Below are positions 35,369 to 44,787 of a DNA stretch of 64,000 bases, piece after piece. A program made the translations under genes and the position numbers. A model generated the notes under the pieces. The model searched no databases. It was not told the origin of the DNA and saw nothing but the letters and a program-made list of their open reading frames with translations. Numbering within the stretch: the first letter of the stretch is position 1; each line of letters starts with the position of its first letter. The stretch lies in assembly GCF_015751765.1 (NCBI RefSeq), contig NZ_JADOTX010000001.1, positions 6,448,001 through 6,512,000 of the forward strand. Reading direction: 5' to 3'. The DNA comes from Micromonospora ureilytica. GTDB taxonomy: Bacteria; Actinomycetota; Actinomycetes; Mycobacteriales; Micromonosporaceae.

Positions 35369-35426
35369 GATCATGGGGTTGACGGGCGACAAGCCGGACG
35401 AAACGGCCCGTCAACCCCATGATCAC
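35369..35426. repeat. palindromic TTGATCATG element, copy 1
   Basis: Perfect 19-bp arms TGATCATGGGGTTGACGGG (35369-35387) and its complement (35408-35426) with a 20-nt spacer, in the gap between convergent purH and dppF, where it can act as a terminator. Same family as 43786-43850 and 63635-63697. Confidence 0.9.
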
Positions 35427-35443
35427 CGTAGTTGGGAAGCCGG

Positions 35444-36481
35444 TTAGGCCGGGAGGGTTGGGCGGAGTTCGGCGAAGTGGCAGGCGGACGGGTGCGGGTC
35501 CGCTGCCCTCGGCACGGTCGGCGGGTCTTCGACGGCGCAGATGTCCTGGGCCTTCCAGCAGCGGGTGCGGAAGTGGCACCCGCTCGGCGGGTCGGCCGGG
35601 CTGGGCACGTCGCCGACCAGCCGGATCATGTTGCGCTGGTCGCGGGCCTCCGGGTCCGGCACCGGCACGGCAGAGAGCAGGGCCTGGGTGTACGGGTGGG
35701 TGGCCCGCTCGTAGATCTCGTCCTCGGTGCCGATCTCGACGATCCGGCCGAGGTACATCACCGCGACGCGGTCGGCGATGTGCCGCACCACGGACAGGTC
35801 GTGCGCGATGAAGATGTACGAGAGCCCCAGCTCGCCCTGTAGCTGTTTCAGCAGGTTGATCACCTGGGCCTGGATGGAGACGTCCAGCGCGGACACCGGC
35901 TCGTCGCAGACGATCACCTCGGGCTTCAGCGCGAGGGCGCGGGCGATGCCGATGCGCTGACGCTGACCGCCGGAGAACTGGTGCGGGTACCTGTTGATGT
36001 GCTCCGGGTTGAGCCCGACCAGGTCCAACAGTTCCTGGACCCGCTTGGCCTTGCTGCCCTTCGGCGCGGCGTCCGGGTGGATCTCGAACGGCTCGCCGAT
36101 GATGTCGCCGACGGTCATCCGCGGGTTCAGCGAGGTGTACGGGTCCTGCATCACCATCTGCATGTTGCGGCGCAACCGGCGCAGCTCGCCCCCGGAAGCC
36201 TTGAACAGGTCCTTGCCCTCCAGGGTGGCGCGTCCGGAGGTGGGCGTCTCCAACCGCATCAGCAGCCGGGCGAGGGTGGACTTGCCGCAGCCGGACTCGC
36301 CGACCACGCCGAGCGTCTCGCCCCGACGCAGCTCGAAGCTCACCCCGTCGACGGCCTTCACCGCCCCGATCTGCCGCTGGAACAGCACGCCCTGGGTGAT
36401 CGGGAAGTGCTTCACCAGGTTGTCGACGGAGAGGATGGTCTCGCCGCGGACCTTGGCGGGGCTAGCGGGCGACGCTGTCAT
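35444..36481 (-). CDS. dppF: oligopeptide ABC transporter ATPase, DppF-like
   Basis: ATPase of 345 residues. Walker A GESGCGKST, Q-loop MVMQDPYTSLNPRM, signature LSGGQ-type FSGGQRQRIGIARAL and Walker B VIVCDEPVSALD. The C-terminal Cys-rich oligopeptide ABC extension (GCHFRTRCWKAQDIC) is typical of Opp/Dpp ATPases. ATG 36481 is preferred because GGAGG lies six bases upstream; a GTG just before is too close. Overlaps dppD by 20 nt. Pairs with DppD to power peptide uptake. Confidence 0.93.
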   Translation of the reverse strand: MTASPASPAKVRGETILSVDNLVKHFPITQGVLFQRQIGAVKAVDGVSFELRRGETLGVVGESGCGKSTLARLLMRLETPTSGRATLEGKDLFKASGGELRRLRRNMQMVMQDPYTSLNPRMTVGDIIGEPFEIHPDAAPKGSKAKRVQELLDLVGLNPEHINRYPHQFSGGQRQRIGIARALALKPEVIVCDEPVSALDVSIQAQVINLLKQLQGELGLSYIFIAHDLSVVRHIADRVAVMYLGRIVEIGTEDEIYERATHPYTQALLSAVPVPDPEARDQRNMIRLVGDVPSPADPPSGCHFRTRCWKAQDICAVEDPPTVPRAADPHPSACHFAELRPTLPA

Positions 36482-37493
36482 CACGGACCTCCTGCGCGAA
36501 GTGGCAAGCGCTGGTCCGGCCGTCGCCGAGGACCAGGTCGTGCGGCACCTCGTCCACGCAGACCTGCTGGACGTACGGGCACCGGGGGTGGAACGGGCAG
36601 CCGGACGGGATGCGCATCAGGTTCGGCGGCAACCCCTTGATCGTCGACAGTTCCTGGCCGCGGACGTCCAGGCGCGGGATCGACTCCAACAACCCCTTGG
36701 TGTACGGGTGGGCGGGCGCCTTGTAGAGCGGGCGGACGTCGGCGTGCTCGACGATCCGGCCGGCGTACATGACAGCGATCCGGTCCGCGACACCGGCGAC
36801 CACACCCAGGTCGTGGGTGATCAGGATCATTGCCATGTTGAGGTCCCGGCGAAGGTCGGCCAGCAGGTCCATGATCTGGGCCTGCACTGTCACGTCGAGT
36901 GCCGTGGTCGGCTCATCGGCGATCAGCACCTTCGGGTCCAGCGCCAACGCCATGGCGATCATGACGCGCTGCCGCATACCGCCGGAGAACTGGTGCGGGT
37001 AGTCGCCGATCCGCTTGGCGGCACCCGGGATCTTGACCAGGTCCATCAGTTCGACGGCACGACGTCGAGCGTCGGCTCGGGACATGCCGGCGCGCTGGCG
37101 CAGCGTCTCGCCGATCTGCCAACCGACCGGGAAGACCGGGTTGAGGGCGGAGAGCGCGTCCTGGAAGATCATCGCGATCTCCTTGCCGCGTACCTGCCGG
37201 CGCTGCTCCTCGGAGCGGGTCAGCAGGTCCTCACCCTGGTAGAGGATCTGGCCGGAGCGGACGAACGCGGGCGGGGTGTCCAGGATGCCCATGATCGCCT
37301 GGGCGGTGACCGACTTACCTGAGCCGGATTCGCCGAGCACGGCAAGGGTCTCGCCGGCGTCCAGGTGGTACGACACCCCGTTGATCACCCGGGCGACGCC
37401 CTCGTTGGTGCGGAACTCGACGTGCAGGTCCCGCAACTCCAGCAGGTGACCGCCCTCGGGTGTGGCAGAGGCGGGCGTGGGATTGATGGTCAT
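36462..37493 (-). CDS. dppD: oligopeptide ABC transporter ATPase, DppD-like
   Basis: ATPase of 343 residues with Walker A GESGSGKSV, Q-loop MIFQDALSALNPVF, FSGGMRQRVMIAMAL and Walker B VLIADEPTTALD, then the C-terminal extension GCPFHPRCPYVQQVC. ATG 37491-37493 gives the usual N terminus; the frame runs 33 codons further upstream into a low-information stretch. Second ATPase of the importer. Confidence 0.93.
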   Translation of the reverse strand: MTINPTPASATPEGGHLLELRDLHVEFRTNEGVARVINGVSYHLDAGETLAVLGESGSGKSVTAQAIMGILDTPPAFVRSGQILYQGEDLLTRSEEQRRQVRGKEIAMIFQDALSALNPVFPVGWQIGETLRQRAGMSRADARRRAVELMDLVKIPGAAKRIGDYPHQFSGGMRQRVMIAMALALDPKVLIADEPTTALDVTVQAQIMDLLADLRRDLNMAMILITHDLGVVAGVADRIAVMYAGRIVEHADVRPLYKAPAHPYTKGLLESIPRLDVRGQELSTIKGLPPNLMRIPSGCPFHPRCPYVQQVCVDEVPHDLVLGDGRTSACHFAQEVRDDSVAR

Positions 37494-37563
37494 GACTGTG
37501 CCTGCCTTTCGCTCGCGACTGCGGGGCTCGCTTCGCTCACTCCTCGCGCTCGCATGTGAGGGA

Positions 37564-38520
37564 TCACCGCAGCTTCGGGTCGAAGGCGTCACGGATCGCG
37601 TCGCCGAGCATGATGAACGCCAGCACGGTCAGCGCCAGGAAGGCCGACGGGACGATCAACGGGGTGGCCGCCTCCCGCATGTGGATCCGGCCGGTGTCGA
37701 TGTCCTGGCCCCACGAGATGGTGGGTGCCTTCAGGCCGATGCCCAGGAAGGAGAGCGTCGCCTCGGCCGCGATGAACGAGCCGAGCGCGATGGTCAGCAC
37801 GACGATCGCCGGGGCCAGCGAGTTCGGCAGGATGTGCCGCCACATGATCCGGCTGTTGCCGGCGCCGAGCATCCGGGCCGCCGCGACGTAGTCCTGCTCC
37901 TTGGCGGTGATCACCGAGGACCGGACCACGCGGGCGGCGGTTGTCCAGCCGAGGAGGGCCAGCACGAAGACGACCGCGCCGATCCGAGCCCACTGGCTGT
38001 CACTGGACACCCGCTTGAGCAGCACGATCGCGGCCAGCAGCAGCGGGATGCCGAGCACCACGTCGATCACCCGGGAGAGCACCGCGTCGACCCAGCGGCC
38101 GAAGTAGCCGGCCAGCATGCCGATCACCAGCGCGATGATCCCGGTGCCGAACGCGGCGAGTGAGCCGACCAGCAGCGACGCCCGGGTGCCGTAGACCGCC
38201 CGGGAGTACGTGTCGCAGCCCTGGAAGTCGTACCCGAAGATTGCCCCGCCGGACGGCCCGGCGTGCTGCCGGGAGAGCAGGCAGTCGTTCGGGTTGTTGG
38301 CGGTGAAGACGCCGGGGAACAGCGCCATCAGGCTGAAGATGACGACCAGCGCCAGCGAGATCCAGAAGATCGGGTTGCGGCGCAGGTCGCGCCAGGCGTC
38401 CCCGGCCAGGCTGCGGGGCTTGTTCGCGGCGCCGACCTGGTTGGGTGTGCCCGGCTCCCCCGAGGGGCCACGTCGCGCGGCCTGGTTCTCGGTAGCCGCC
38501 ACAGTTTCAAAATCACTCAT
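37564..38520 (-). CDS. dppC: oligopeptide ABC transporter permease, DppC-like
   Basis: Permease of 318 residues with an N-terminal helix (FWISLALVVIFSLMALFPGVF), a long periplasmic loop and five further segments. The EAA coupling motif is EQDYVAAARMLGAGNSRIMWRHILPNSL. Start overlaps the end of dppB by 8 nt. Confidence 0.94.
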   Translation of the reverse strand: MSDFETVAATENQAARRGPSGEPGTPNQVGAANKPRSLAGDAWRDLRRNPIFWISLALVVIFSLMALFPGVFTANNPNDCLLSRQHAGPSGGAIFGYDFQGCDTYSRAVYGTRASLLVGSLAAFGTGIIALVIGMLAGYFGRWVDAVLSRVIDVVLGIPLLLAAIVLLKRVSSDSQWARIGAVVFVLALLGWTTAARVVRSSVITAKEQDYVAAARMLGAGNSRIMWRHILPNSLAPAIVVLTIALGSFIAAEATLSFLGIGLKAPTISWGQDIDTGRIHMREAATPLIVPSAFLALTVLAFIMLGDAIRDAFDPKLR

Positions 38521-39451
38521 AGCGGATCCTCGGGTCGAGTACGGCGTACAGGACGTCCACCACCAGGTTCGAGACCAGGTAGACCACGACCAGCACGCTG
38601 ACGATGCCCACCACCAGGGGGCCGTCCTCGGTGCGGATGCCGCGGAAGAGGTTGAAGCCCACGCCGGGGATGTTGAAGACGCCCTCGGTGATGATCGCGC
38701 CGCTCATCAGGTTGCCCAGTTCCACACCGAGGAAGGTGACCACCGGGATCAGGGAGTTGCGCAGCACGTGGACGACGACGATGCGCCGCTTGACCAGGCC
38801 CTTGGACCGGGCGGTCCGGACGTAGTCCGCGCGCAGGTTCTCCGCCACCGAGGCCCGGGTGAGCCGCAGAGCGGTAGCCAACGACAGCGAGCCGAGCACG
38901 ATGCCGGGCAGCAGGAGCGCGTAGAACGTCGGGTCGGAGCCGGCGGTGGGTGGGAAGAGCTGCCACTTGACGCCGAGGAAGTACTGCGCCAGCGGCGCCA
39001 GCACGATGGTCGGGATGCCCAGCACCAGCAGGGTCAGCACAAGCGTCGAGTTGTCGAAGATGCTGGCCCGGCGGATGCCGGCGAGCACCCCGGCGGTGAC
39101 GCCGAAGATGATCGCCACAGCGAGCGCGATGAGCGCGAGCCGCACGGTGACCGGCCAGGCCTGCTGGAGGATGTCACCGATGCTCCGACCGGTGAGCGAC
39201 TCGCCCAGGTTGCCCTGGAGCAGGTCCTTCACGTAGTCGAAGTAGCGGTAGAAGAAGCCGCCGACGCCCGTCTGATCAAGGTTGTACTTCTCGGTCAGGT
39301 AGGCCCGTTGGGCTGGCGTCACCGGCCGTTCGCCGGCGAGCGCCTGGATCGGGTCGCCCTGCCCGGCGAATGTCAGCGCGTAGACGATCAGGGTGGTCCC
39401 GAAGAACGCCAGGACCATCTGCAGTAGGCGCCGCAGGATGTAGCGGAACAT
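38513..39451 (-). CDS. dppB: oligopeptide ABC transporter permease, DppB-like
   Basis: Permease of 312 residues beginning MFRYILRRLLQMVLAFFGTT, the standard start of this subfamily, with six membrane segments. The EAA loop is RTARSKGLVKRRIVVVHVLRNSLIP and the end PGVGFNLFRGIRTEDGPLV. Partner of DppC. Confidence 0.95.
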   Translation of the reverse strand: MFRYILRRLLQMVLAFFGTTLIVYALTFAGQGDPIQALAGERPVTPAQRAYLTEKYNLDQTGVGGFFYRYFDYVKDLLQGNLGESLTGRSIGDILQQAWPVTVRLALIALAVAIIFGVTAGVLAGIRRASIFDNSTLVLTLLVLGIPTIVLAPLAQYFLGVKWQLFPPTAGSDPTFYALLLPGIVLGSLSLATALRLTRASVAENLRADYVRTARSKGLVKRRIVVVHVLRNSLIPVVTFLGVELGNLMSGAIITEGVFNIPGVGFNLFRGIRTEDGPLVVGIVSVLVVVYLVSNLVVDVLYAVLDPRIRYE

Positions 39452-39602
39452 GCTTAGCAGTCTCTCCGGAAATGTGCGAAAGGGTCGCAGGACGGCATCT
39501 CTGGTCGTACCCGAAATATCGGAGACGTGCCGTCCGGCCCGGGGAAGCCGGCACCACCGACGCCGGGTCCGCTGCTGCGGCCCGGCCCCGGTGGTGCGGT
39601 CC

Positions 39603-39634
39603 GGGCCACCCGGGCTTCGTCGCCCGGGTGGCCC
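39603..39634 (-). terminator. hairpin between dppA and dppB
   Basis: Thirteen-base perfect stem (39603-39615 with 39622-39634) and 6-nt loop, 15 bp after the dppA stop. A hairpin here often lowers expression of the permease genes relative to the abundant binding protein. Confidence 0.75.
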
Positions 39635-39648
39635 ACACCATGGTCAGC

Positions 39649-41250
39649 TCAGTTGGCTGCTTCGATCTTGACGAGGTTGACCCGCTGGAACAGGTCCATC
39701 TCCACGTTCTTGACCTTGGAGGAGTGGCCGAACACGTTCTCGCCGAAGCGGAGCGGGATGACCGGCATCTCCTTGGCCAGGATGTCCTCCGCCTGCTGGT
39801 ACTTGGCGATCGCCTCGTCCTGCGTCTTGGCGGCGGAACCCTCCTTGACCAGCTTGTCGAACTCCGGGTTGCTGTAGCCGTAGTAGTTCGACGAGCCGTT
39901 CGTGCTGTACAGCGGGCCGAGGTAGTCCTCCATGGTCGGGTAGTCCATGACCCAACCCATCCGGAACGCACCCACCGGCGTCTTCTTCTCGACCTTGGTC
40001 AGCAGGTCGGCGAACTTCGGCTCGACCGAGCCGACCGCGTCCACACCCAGGTTGGTCTTGAGCTGGTTGACAGTGGCGTCGACCCAGTCCTTGTGCCCGC
40101 CGTCGCCGTTGTACGAGATGACGATCTTCGACGGACCGCCGGCGGCCTGGTAGAGCTTCTTGGCCTCGGTCGGGTTGAACTCGGCGGCCTTGCCCGCAGT
40201 GTCCTCCCGGTAGCCCGGCAGGACCGGCGCGACGAAGGAGCGCGCCGACGTCTGCGAACCCTTGAAGACCGACTTGGTGATCTCGTCACGGTCGATCGCC
40301 ATCGAGATGGCCTTGCGCACGTCCGGGTTGCTGTAGTCCTTGTCGAACGTCGGGAACGCGAGGAACTGGAACGACGACATCGGGCTGGTCTTGTACCGGT
40401 CACCCAGGTCGCTCGGCGCGGTGCTCAGGCTCTCGGTCGGGATCGTGGGCAGCACGTCCAGGTTGTCCGCCAGGACGTCCGCGTAGGCCGCGGTGAGCTG
40501 CTGGTAGATCCGGAACTCGATGTTCTTGACCTTGGGCTTCTCGCCCGGGTACGCGTCGTAGCGCTCGACGTCGATCTTGCTGTCGTGCTGCCAGGTGCCC
40601 TTCATCTTGAAGGGGCCCTGCCCGATCGGCGCCTGCTCGTAGGAGTCCTTGAGCACGCCCGGAGCCGAGAATGCGGCGTCCGGCATCGGGAAGAACGCGT
40701 TGTAGCCCAGAGTCGTCTTGAAGTCGATGTACGGCTCGGACAGCGTCACGGTGAAGGTGAGGTCGTCGACCTTCTTCAGGCCGGACATCTCCTTGGCCTT
40801 CGGCGCCTTGCCCTGCAGGTCGGCGTAACCAGCGATCTTCTCGAAGAACGGGTTGGTGTCCTGACCGTTCGGGGCGTACGCGCCGTAGTTCCAGGCGTTG
40901 ATGTAGTTCTGGGACGTGACCTTCTCACCGTTGTGGAAGGTGAAGCCGTCCTTGATCTTGATCGTCCAGACCTTGTTGTCGGACGAGGTGATCGACTGTG
41001 CGGCGACCTCGTACGGCTTGTTCTGGGCGTCGTAGTCGACGAGCGGGCTGAACAGGCCGGCGATCACCTGTGACCCGGACGTCTCGGTGGTGTTTGTGGG
41101 AACCAGGTGCTTCGGCTCGGCGATCTGGATGCTGACCGCCGAACTGTCGCTGCCGCTGGATCCGCCGTCTCCGCCGCTGCCGCAGGCCGCGAGGCCCAGC
41201 GTCACCGCGAGCGGGAGGGCGGTCCAGGCGGCGAGTCTACGAACTCGCAT
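39649..41250 (-). CDS. dppA: peptide-binding lipoprotein, DppA-like (SBP family 5)
   Basis: Extracytoplasmic solute-binding lipoprotein of 533 residues. Signal peptide with lipobox TLGLAACGSGG (Cys23), then a Gly/Ser linker. The SBP_bac_5 fold is shown by LVDYDAQNKPYEVAAQSI, TIKIKDGFTFHNGEKVTSQNYINAWNY-type and DVRKAISMAIDRDEITKSVFKGSQ-type segments. First gene of the dpp operon; divergent from folD. It sets substrate specificity, probably di- or oligopeptides. Confidence 0.95.
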   Translation of the reverse strand: MRVRRLAAWTALPLAVTLGLAACGSGGDGGSSGSDSSAVSIQIAEPKHLVPTNTTETSGSQVIAGLFSPLVDYDAQNKPYEVAAQSITSSDNKVWTIKIKDGFTFHNGEKVTSQNYINAWNYGAYAPNGQDTNPFFEKIAGYADLQGKAPKAKEMSGLKKVDDLTFTVTLSEPYIDFKTTLGYNAFFPMPDAAFSAPGVLKDSYEQAPIGQGPFKMKGTWQHDSKIDVERYDAYPGEKPKVKNIEFRIYQQLTAAYADVLADNLDVLPTIPTESLSTAPSDLGDRYKTSPMSSFQFLAFPTFDKDYSNPDVRKAISMAIDRDEITKSVFKGSQTSARSFVAPVLPGYREDTAGKAAEFNPTEAKKLYQAAGGPSKIVISYNGDGGHKDWVDATVNQLKTNLGVDAVGSVEPKFADLLTKVEKKTPVGAFRMGWVMDYPTMEDYLGPLYSTNGSSNYYGYSNPEFDKLVKEGSAAKTQDEAIAKYQQAEDILAKEMPVIPLRFGENVFGHSSKVKNVEMDLFQRVNLVKIEAAN

Positions 41251-41733
41251 TGAGCCTCCTCATCTCCTCACGCTGCGCAGTCAGGCCCGACGCTGGGTTA
41301 CGCTGCGCAACAAGCGGTAACGGTAGGTCGGCGACGGGCCTTCGACAACGACGCGGTTGCGAGTGGGTAACGGTCCGGGGGTGCCTAGCTTGTCGGGGCC
41401 GAGCGAGTCTGCTAGGCGGAACCGGGTTTATCGGTAGTGGCCTGCCGATATTCGGGTCGTTGACGAGGTGTATGGACGCGCCTGGGTTCGGCCGGCACCT
41501 TCTGAGGCGACGGTCCGGTGTCCGTGGCATCGGCCCGGTCTGTCTGGTTCGACCGTGATCGAATCCACAGATTGTGACCGAGAGTGACTAGCAACACGTC
41601 ACACACGGTCACGCCGATGGTGGTCCGCTCAACTCGGCCCGGCCGCCCCGGTGGCTGGCGACAGGGCACTGGCGGCGGACGGCCCGACCGAGGTCGTCTG
41701 AACCACGGGTGCTGGCCGTGAGACGATCTGGTC
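41251..41733. other. divergent dppA-folD intergenic region
   Basis: 483 bp. It holds a direct repeat ACGCTGCGCA (41270-41279 and 41300-41309), 30 bp apart, close to the dppA start, and an imperfect palindrome at 41429-41450. No gene seen. Confidence 0.55.
41429..41450. promoter_or_regulatory. operator-like palindrome upstream of dpp and folD
   Basis: TATCGGTAG, 4-nt spacer, CTGCCGATA: nine-base arms with one mismatch. Size fits a dimeric repressor site. Regulator unknown. Confidence 0.35.
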
Positions 41734-42594
41734 GTGACGGCGACGCTTCTGGACGGCAAGGCAACCGCAGCGGAAATCAAGGACGAGCTGCGCATTCGCG
41801 TGAAGGCACTCGCGGAACGCGGCATCATCCCCGGGCTCGGCACGGTCCTGGTCGGGGCGGACCCGGGCAGCCAGGCGTACGTCAACGGCAAGCACCGCGA
41901 CTGCGCCGAGGTGGGCATCGCCTCGATCCGCCGCGAACTGCCGGCCGACGCCACCCAACAGCAGGTCGACGACGTACTGGCCGAGCTGAACGCCGACCCG
42001 GCGTGCCACGGCTACATCGTCCAGTTGCCGCTGCCGGCCCACCTCGACACCCAGCGGGTGCTGGAGTTGATCGACCCGGACAAGGACGCCGACGGCCTGC
42101 ACCCCGTCAACCTGGGCCGGCTCGTGCTCGGCTACGACGGCCCGCTGCCGTGCACCCCCCGCGGCATCGTCGAGCTGCTCCGCCGGCACGACGTGGCGCT
42201 GCGCGGCGCCACCGTCGCGGTGGTCGGTCGCGGCAACACCGTCGGCCGGCCGCTCGGCCTGCTGCTCACCAGGCGCAGCGAGAACGCCACCGTCACCCTC
42301 TGCCACACCGGCACCCTGGACCTCGCCTCGCACACCCGTGCCGCCGACATCGTCATCGTCGCGGCCGGCGTACCGGGCCTGCTCACCGCCGACATGATCA
42401 GCCCCGGTGCGGTGGTGGTGGACGTCGGCATCACCCGCGTGATCGGCGCGGACGGCAAGGGCCGCTACACCGGCGACGTCGACCCCGGGGTGGCCGAGAC
42501 GGCTGGCGGGCTGGTCCCCATGCCCGGCGGCGTGGGCCCGATGACCCGGGCCATGCTGCTCAGCAACGTCGTGGAGCGCGCCGAGCGCGGCTGA
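41734..42594 (+). CDS. folD: methylenetetrahydrofolate dehydrogenase/cyclohydrolase
   Basis: FolD of 286 residues interconverting 5,10-methylene-THF, methenyl-THF and 10-formyl-THF. The catalytic Tyr-Lys pair is in [10 protein letters not shown], followed by [28 protein letters not shown] and the NADP loop [16 protein letters not shown], with the end [17 protein letters not shown] start. Supplies formyl-THF for PurN and PurH. Confidence 0.97.
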   Translation: MTATLLDGKATAAEIKDELRIRVKALAERGIIPGLGTVLVGADPGSQAYVNGKHRDCAEVGIASIRRELPADATQQQVDDVLAELNADPACHGYIVQLPLPAHLDTQRVLELIDPDKDADGLHPVNLGRLVLGYDGPLPCTPRGIVELLRRHDVALRGATVAVVGRGNTVGRPLGLLLTRRSENATVTLCHTGTLDLASHTRAADIVIVAAGVPGLLTADMISPGAVVVDVGITRVIGADGKGRYTGDVDPGVAETAGGLVPMPGGVGPMTRAMLLSNVVERAERG

Positions 42595-42687
42595 CCCGCA
42601 CATCGGTAGCGCCCAACCAGGACGGCGGTGACGTTCGCCCCATCCCGGCGACGGCCGCCGCCCCTGGCCCGATCGGTGCCAGGATGA

Positions 42688-42719
42688 CTGATACGGTCCG
42701 GAAAACCGACTGGTATCAG
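42688..42719. promoter_or_regulatory. inverted repeat just upstream of mdh
   Basis: CTGATAC (42688-42694) and GTATCAG (42713-42719) are perfect arms 18 bp apart, with an inner GGT/ACC pair, ending 14 bp before the mdh start. It may be an operator or a 5'-UTR hairpin covering a TACGGT -10-like box. Confidence 0.35.
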
Positions 42720-42733
42720 GGAGTGGGACGACC

Positions 42734-43684
42734 ATGGGTAAGAAGGTCACTGTCGTCGGGGCTGGCTTCTACGGCTCCACCACCGCACAGCGCCTGGCCG
42801 AGTACGACGTCTTCGACACCGTAGTGATCACCGACATCGTGGAGGGCAAGCCCGCGGGCCTCGCACTCGACCTCAACCAGTCCCGGGCCATCGAGGGCTT
42901 CGAGACCAAGGTCGTCGGTGTCACCACCGGCCCCAACGGTGAGGGCTACGAGCAGATCGAGGGCTCCGACGTTGTCGTGATCACCGCTGGTCTGCCGCGC
43001 AAGCCCGGCATGAGCCGGATGGACCTGCTGGAGACCAACGCCAAGATCGTCCGCCAGGTCGCCGAGAACGTCGCCAAGTACGCCCCGAACGCCGTCGTCA
43101 TCGTGGTCTCCAACCCGCTGGACGAGATGACCGCGCTGGCGCAGCTCGCCACCCAGTTCCCGAAGAACCGCGTGCTCGGCCAGGCCGGCATGCTCGACAC
43201 CGCCCGGTTCAGCAACTTCGTCGCCGAGGCGCTGAACGTGCCGGTGGCGTCGGTACGCACGCTGACCCTGGGCTCGCACGGCGACACCATGGTCCCGGTG
43301 CCGTCGAAGAGCACCGTCAACGGCAAGCCGCTGCGTGACGCGATGCCGGCCGAGCAGATCGAGGAGTTGGTCGTCAAGACCCGCAACGGTGGCGCCGAGG
43401 TGGTCGCGCTGCTCAAGACCGGTTCGGCCTACTACGCCCCGTCCGCCGCCGCGGCCCGGATGGCGAAGGCTGTCGCGGAGGACTCCGGCGACGTCATGCC
43501 GGTCTGCGCCTGGGTCGACGGCGAGTACGGCATCTCCGGCGTCTACCTGGGTGTCGAGGCCGAGATCGGCGCCGAGGGTGTCAAGCGGGTCGTCGAGACC
43601 GACCTGGACGCCGACGAGCGCGCCAGCCTCCTGGCGGCCGCCGAAGCGGTCCGCGCCAAGCAGGGCGACATCTCCAGCATGTAG
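42734..43684 (+). CDS. mdh: malate dehydrogenase, LDH-like type
   Basis: NAD-dependent malate dehydrogenase of 316 residues (TCA cycle). The Rossmann start VTVVGAGFYGSTTAQRLAE, the substrate-site Arg residues in GLPRKPGMSRMDLL, SNPLDEMT and the catalytic His in LGSHGDTMVPV place it in the lactate-dehydrogenase-like MDH group (as in Bacillus and Chlorobium) rather than the two-domain form common in many Streptomyces. ATG 42734. Confidence 0.95.
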   Translation: MGKKVTVVGAGFYGSTTAQRLAEYDVFDTVVITDIVEGKPAGLALDLNQSRAIEGFETKVVGVTTGPNGEGYEQIEGSDVVVITAGLPRKPGMSRMDLLETNAKIVRQVAENVAKYAPNAVVIVVSNPLDEMTALAQLATQFPKNRVLGQAGMLDTARFSNFVAEALNVPVASVRTLTLGSHGDTMVPVPSKSTVNGKPLRDAMPAEQIEELVVKTRNGGAEVVALLKTGSAYYAPSAAAARMAKAVAEDSGDVMPVCAWVDGEYGISGVYLGVEAEIGAEGVKRVVETDLDADERASLLAAAEAVRAKQGDISSM

Positions 43685-43705
43685 TCCCCCGAACCACAGC
43701 ACCAC

Positions 43706-43739
43706 CGAAGGGCGCGCCGGCAACCCCCGGCGCGCCCTT
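43706..43739 (+). terminator. terminator after mdh
   Basis: Fourteen-base perfect stem (43706-43719 with 43726-43739), 6-nt loop, 22 bp after the stop codon. Confidence 0.88.
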
Positions 43740-43785
43740 CCCCGTCCCCACCCCGCCCCCACCCCCACCCCCACCCGCCTACCCA

Positions 43786-43850
43786 CGGTTGATCATGGGG
43801 TTAGCGGGGGTGATGGAGATCAACAGCCTCGTTAACCCCATGATCAACCG
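43786..43850. repeat. palindromic TTGATCATG element, copy 2
   Basis: Perfect 18-bp arms CGGTTGATCATGGGGTTA (43786-43803) and complement (43833-43850) with a 29-nt spacer ending CCTCGT, as in copy 3. The TGATCA of its right arm supplies the stop codon of the adjacent metallo-beta-lactamase gene. Confidence 0.9.
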
Positions 43851-44650
43851 CCTGTAAGGGGGGTGAAGGGGGTGGAGAGGTGGGGGGTGGCTAGGAGGGT
43901 GGGGGAGTGGGTTCGGAGGGTGGTCAGGCGGGAGATGCGGGCTTGGTCCGGGTCTTCCTCGTGGGCGTACGCCAGTGTGGGGTCGACCAGTTGCACCATG
44001 TGCACCAGGAGGTCGCCGGTGAGCAGCATCCGCTCGTCGGCCGAGGTCAGGAGCACCGACTGGTGACCGGGGGTGTGGCCGGGGGTGGGCAACAGACGTA
44101 CCGCTGGGGTGAGAGCGGTTTCCCCGTCGACCACCCGGAGCTGGCCGGCGGCGCGCAAGGGCGCGATGAGGCCGGCCGGAAGCCCCGGGTTGAGCGTCTC
44201 CGCCGCGTCGAGTTCGGCGCGTTGCACCAGGTAGCTCGCGTTCGGGAAGTACGGCCGCCCCGGCGTGCCGGTGACCGCCCAGCCGATGTGGTCGCTGTGC
44301 AGGTGGGTCAGGACGACCGTGTCGACGTCGGCCGGGTCGATGCCCGCGGCGGCCAACTCGGCGGGCATCCGGCCCGGCACCGGCGCCCAGCTCGCGGCGG
44401 GTGCGTCGGTCGGGCCGATTCCGGTGTCGACGAGTGTGACCGGCCCGTCGCCGGCGCGGATCGCGAAGCTGCGGAACGGCAGCCACCACTGCCCGTCGGC
44501 GGTCACCGACCCGGGGTCGCGCCGGTCGGCCTCCGCCCAGTGCGCCGCCGTGGCCTGCGGAAACGCCTCCGCGCGGGGCTGGAAGAAGGCACCCTCACCA
44601 TCGGTGAGTGCGGTGACCGTGATAGACCCGAGGGTGCGGTTCAGTGGCAT
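43844..44650 (-). CDS. metallo-beta-lactamase-fold hydrolase
   Basis: MBL-fold protein of 268 residues with the zinc motif HLHSDHIGW, the downstream His of TPGHTPGH and the Asp of LLTGDLLVH. It resembles the broad quorum-quenching/glyoxalase-like group; substrate unknown. The start is uncertain: ATG 44648-44650 gives a normal family N terminus, while ATG 44669-44671 and a frame up to 44761 would run into the icd promoter region. Its stop codon lies inside palindromic element copy 2. Confidence 0.85.
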   Translation of the reverse strand: MPLNRTLGSITVTALTDGEGAFFQPRAEAFPQATAAHWAEADRRDPGSVTADGQWWLPFRSFAIRAGDGPVTLVDTGIGPTDAPAASWAPVPGRMPAELAAAGIDPADVDTVVLTHLHSDHIGWAVTGTPGRPYFPNASYLVQRAELDAAETLNPGLPAGLIAPLRAAGQLRVVDGETALTPAVRLLPTPGHTPGHQSVLLTSADERMLLTGDLLVHMVQLVDPTLAYAHEEDPDQARISRLTTLRTHSPTLLATPHLSTPFTPLTGG

Positions 44651-44735
44651 CGGACGATGATTCCAGGGCATTCCTGTTCCGCGCAGCCCGGTTCCGCCGG
44701 CCGGTCGAGGCCGGCTGGGGGCTGCCGGCCCAATT

Positions 44736-44753
44736 GCAGTACGCTCGTACTGC
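44736..44753. promoter_or_regulatory. perfect palindrome upstream of icd
   Basis: GCAGTACG-CT-CGTACTGC, eight-base arms, ending 34 bp before the icd start and containing a TACGCT -10-like box. Size and position suggest a repressor operator on icd (and possibly on the divergent MBL gene). Confidence 0.45.
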
Positions 44754-44787
44754 TTGAGCACGTGTCCCCCGAGAGGAGCGCCGGCCG

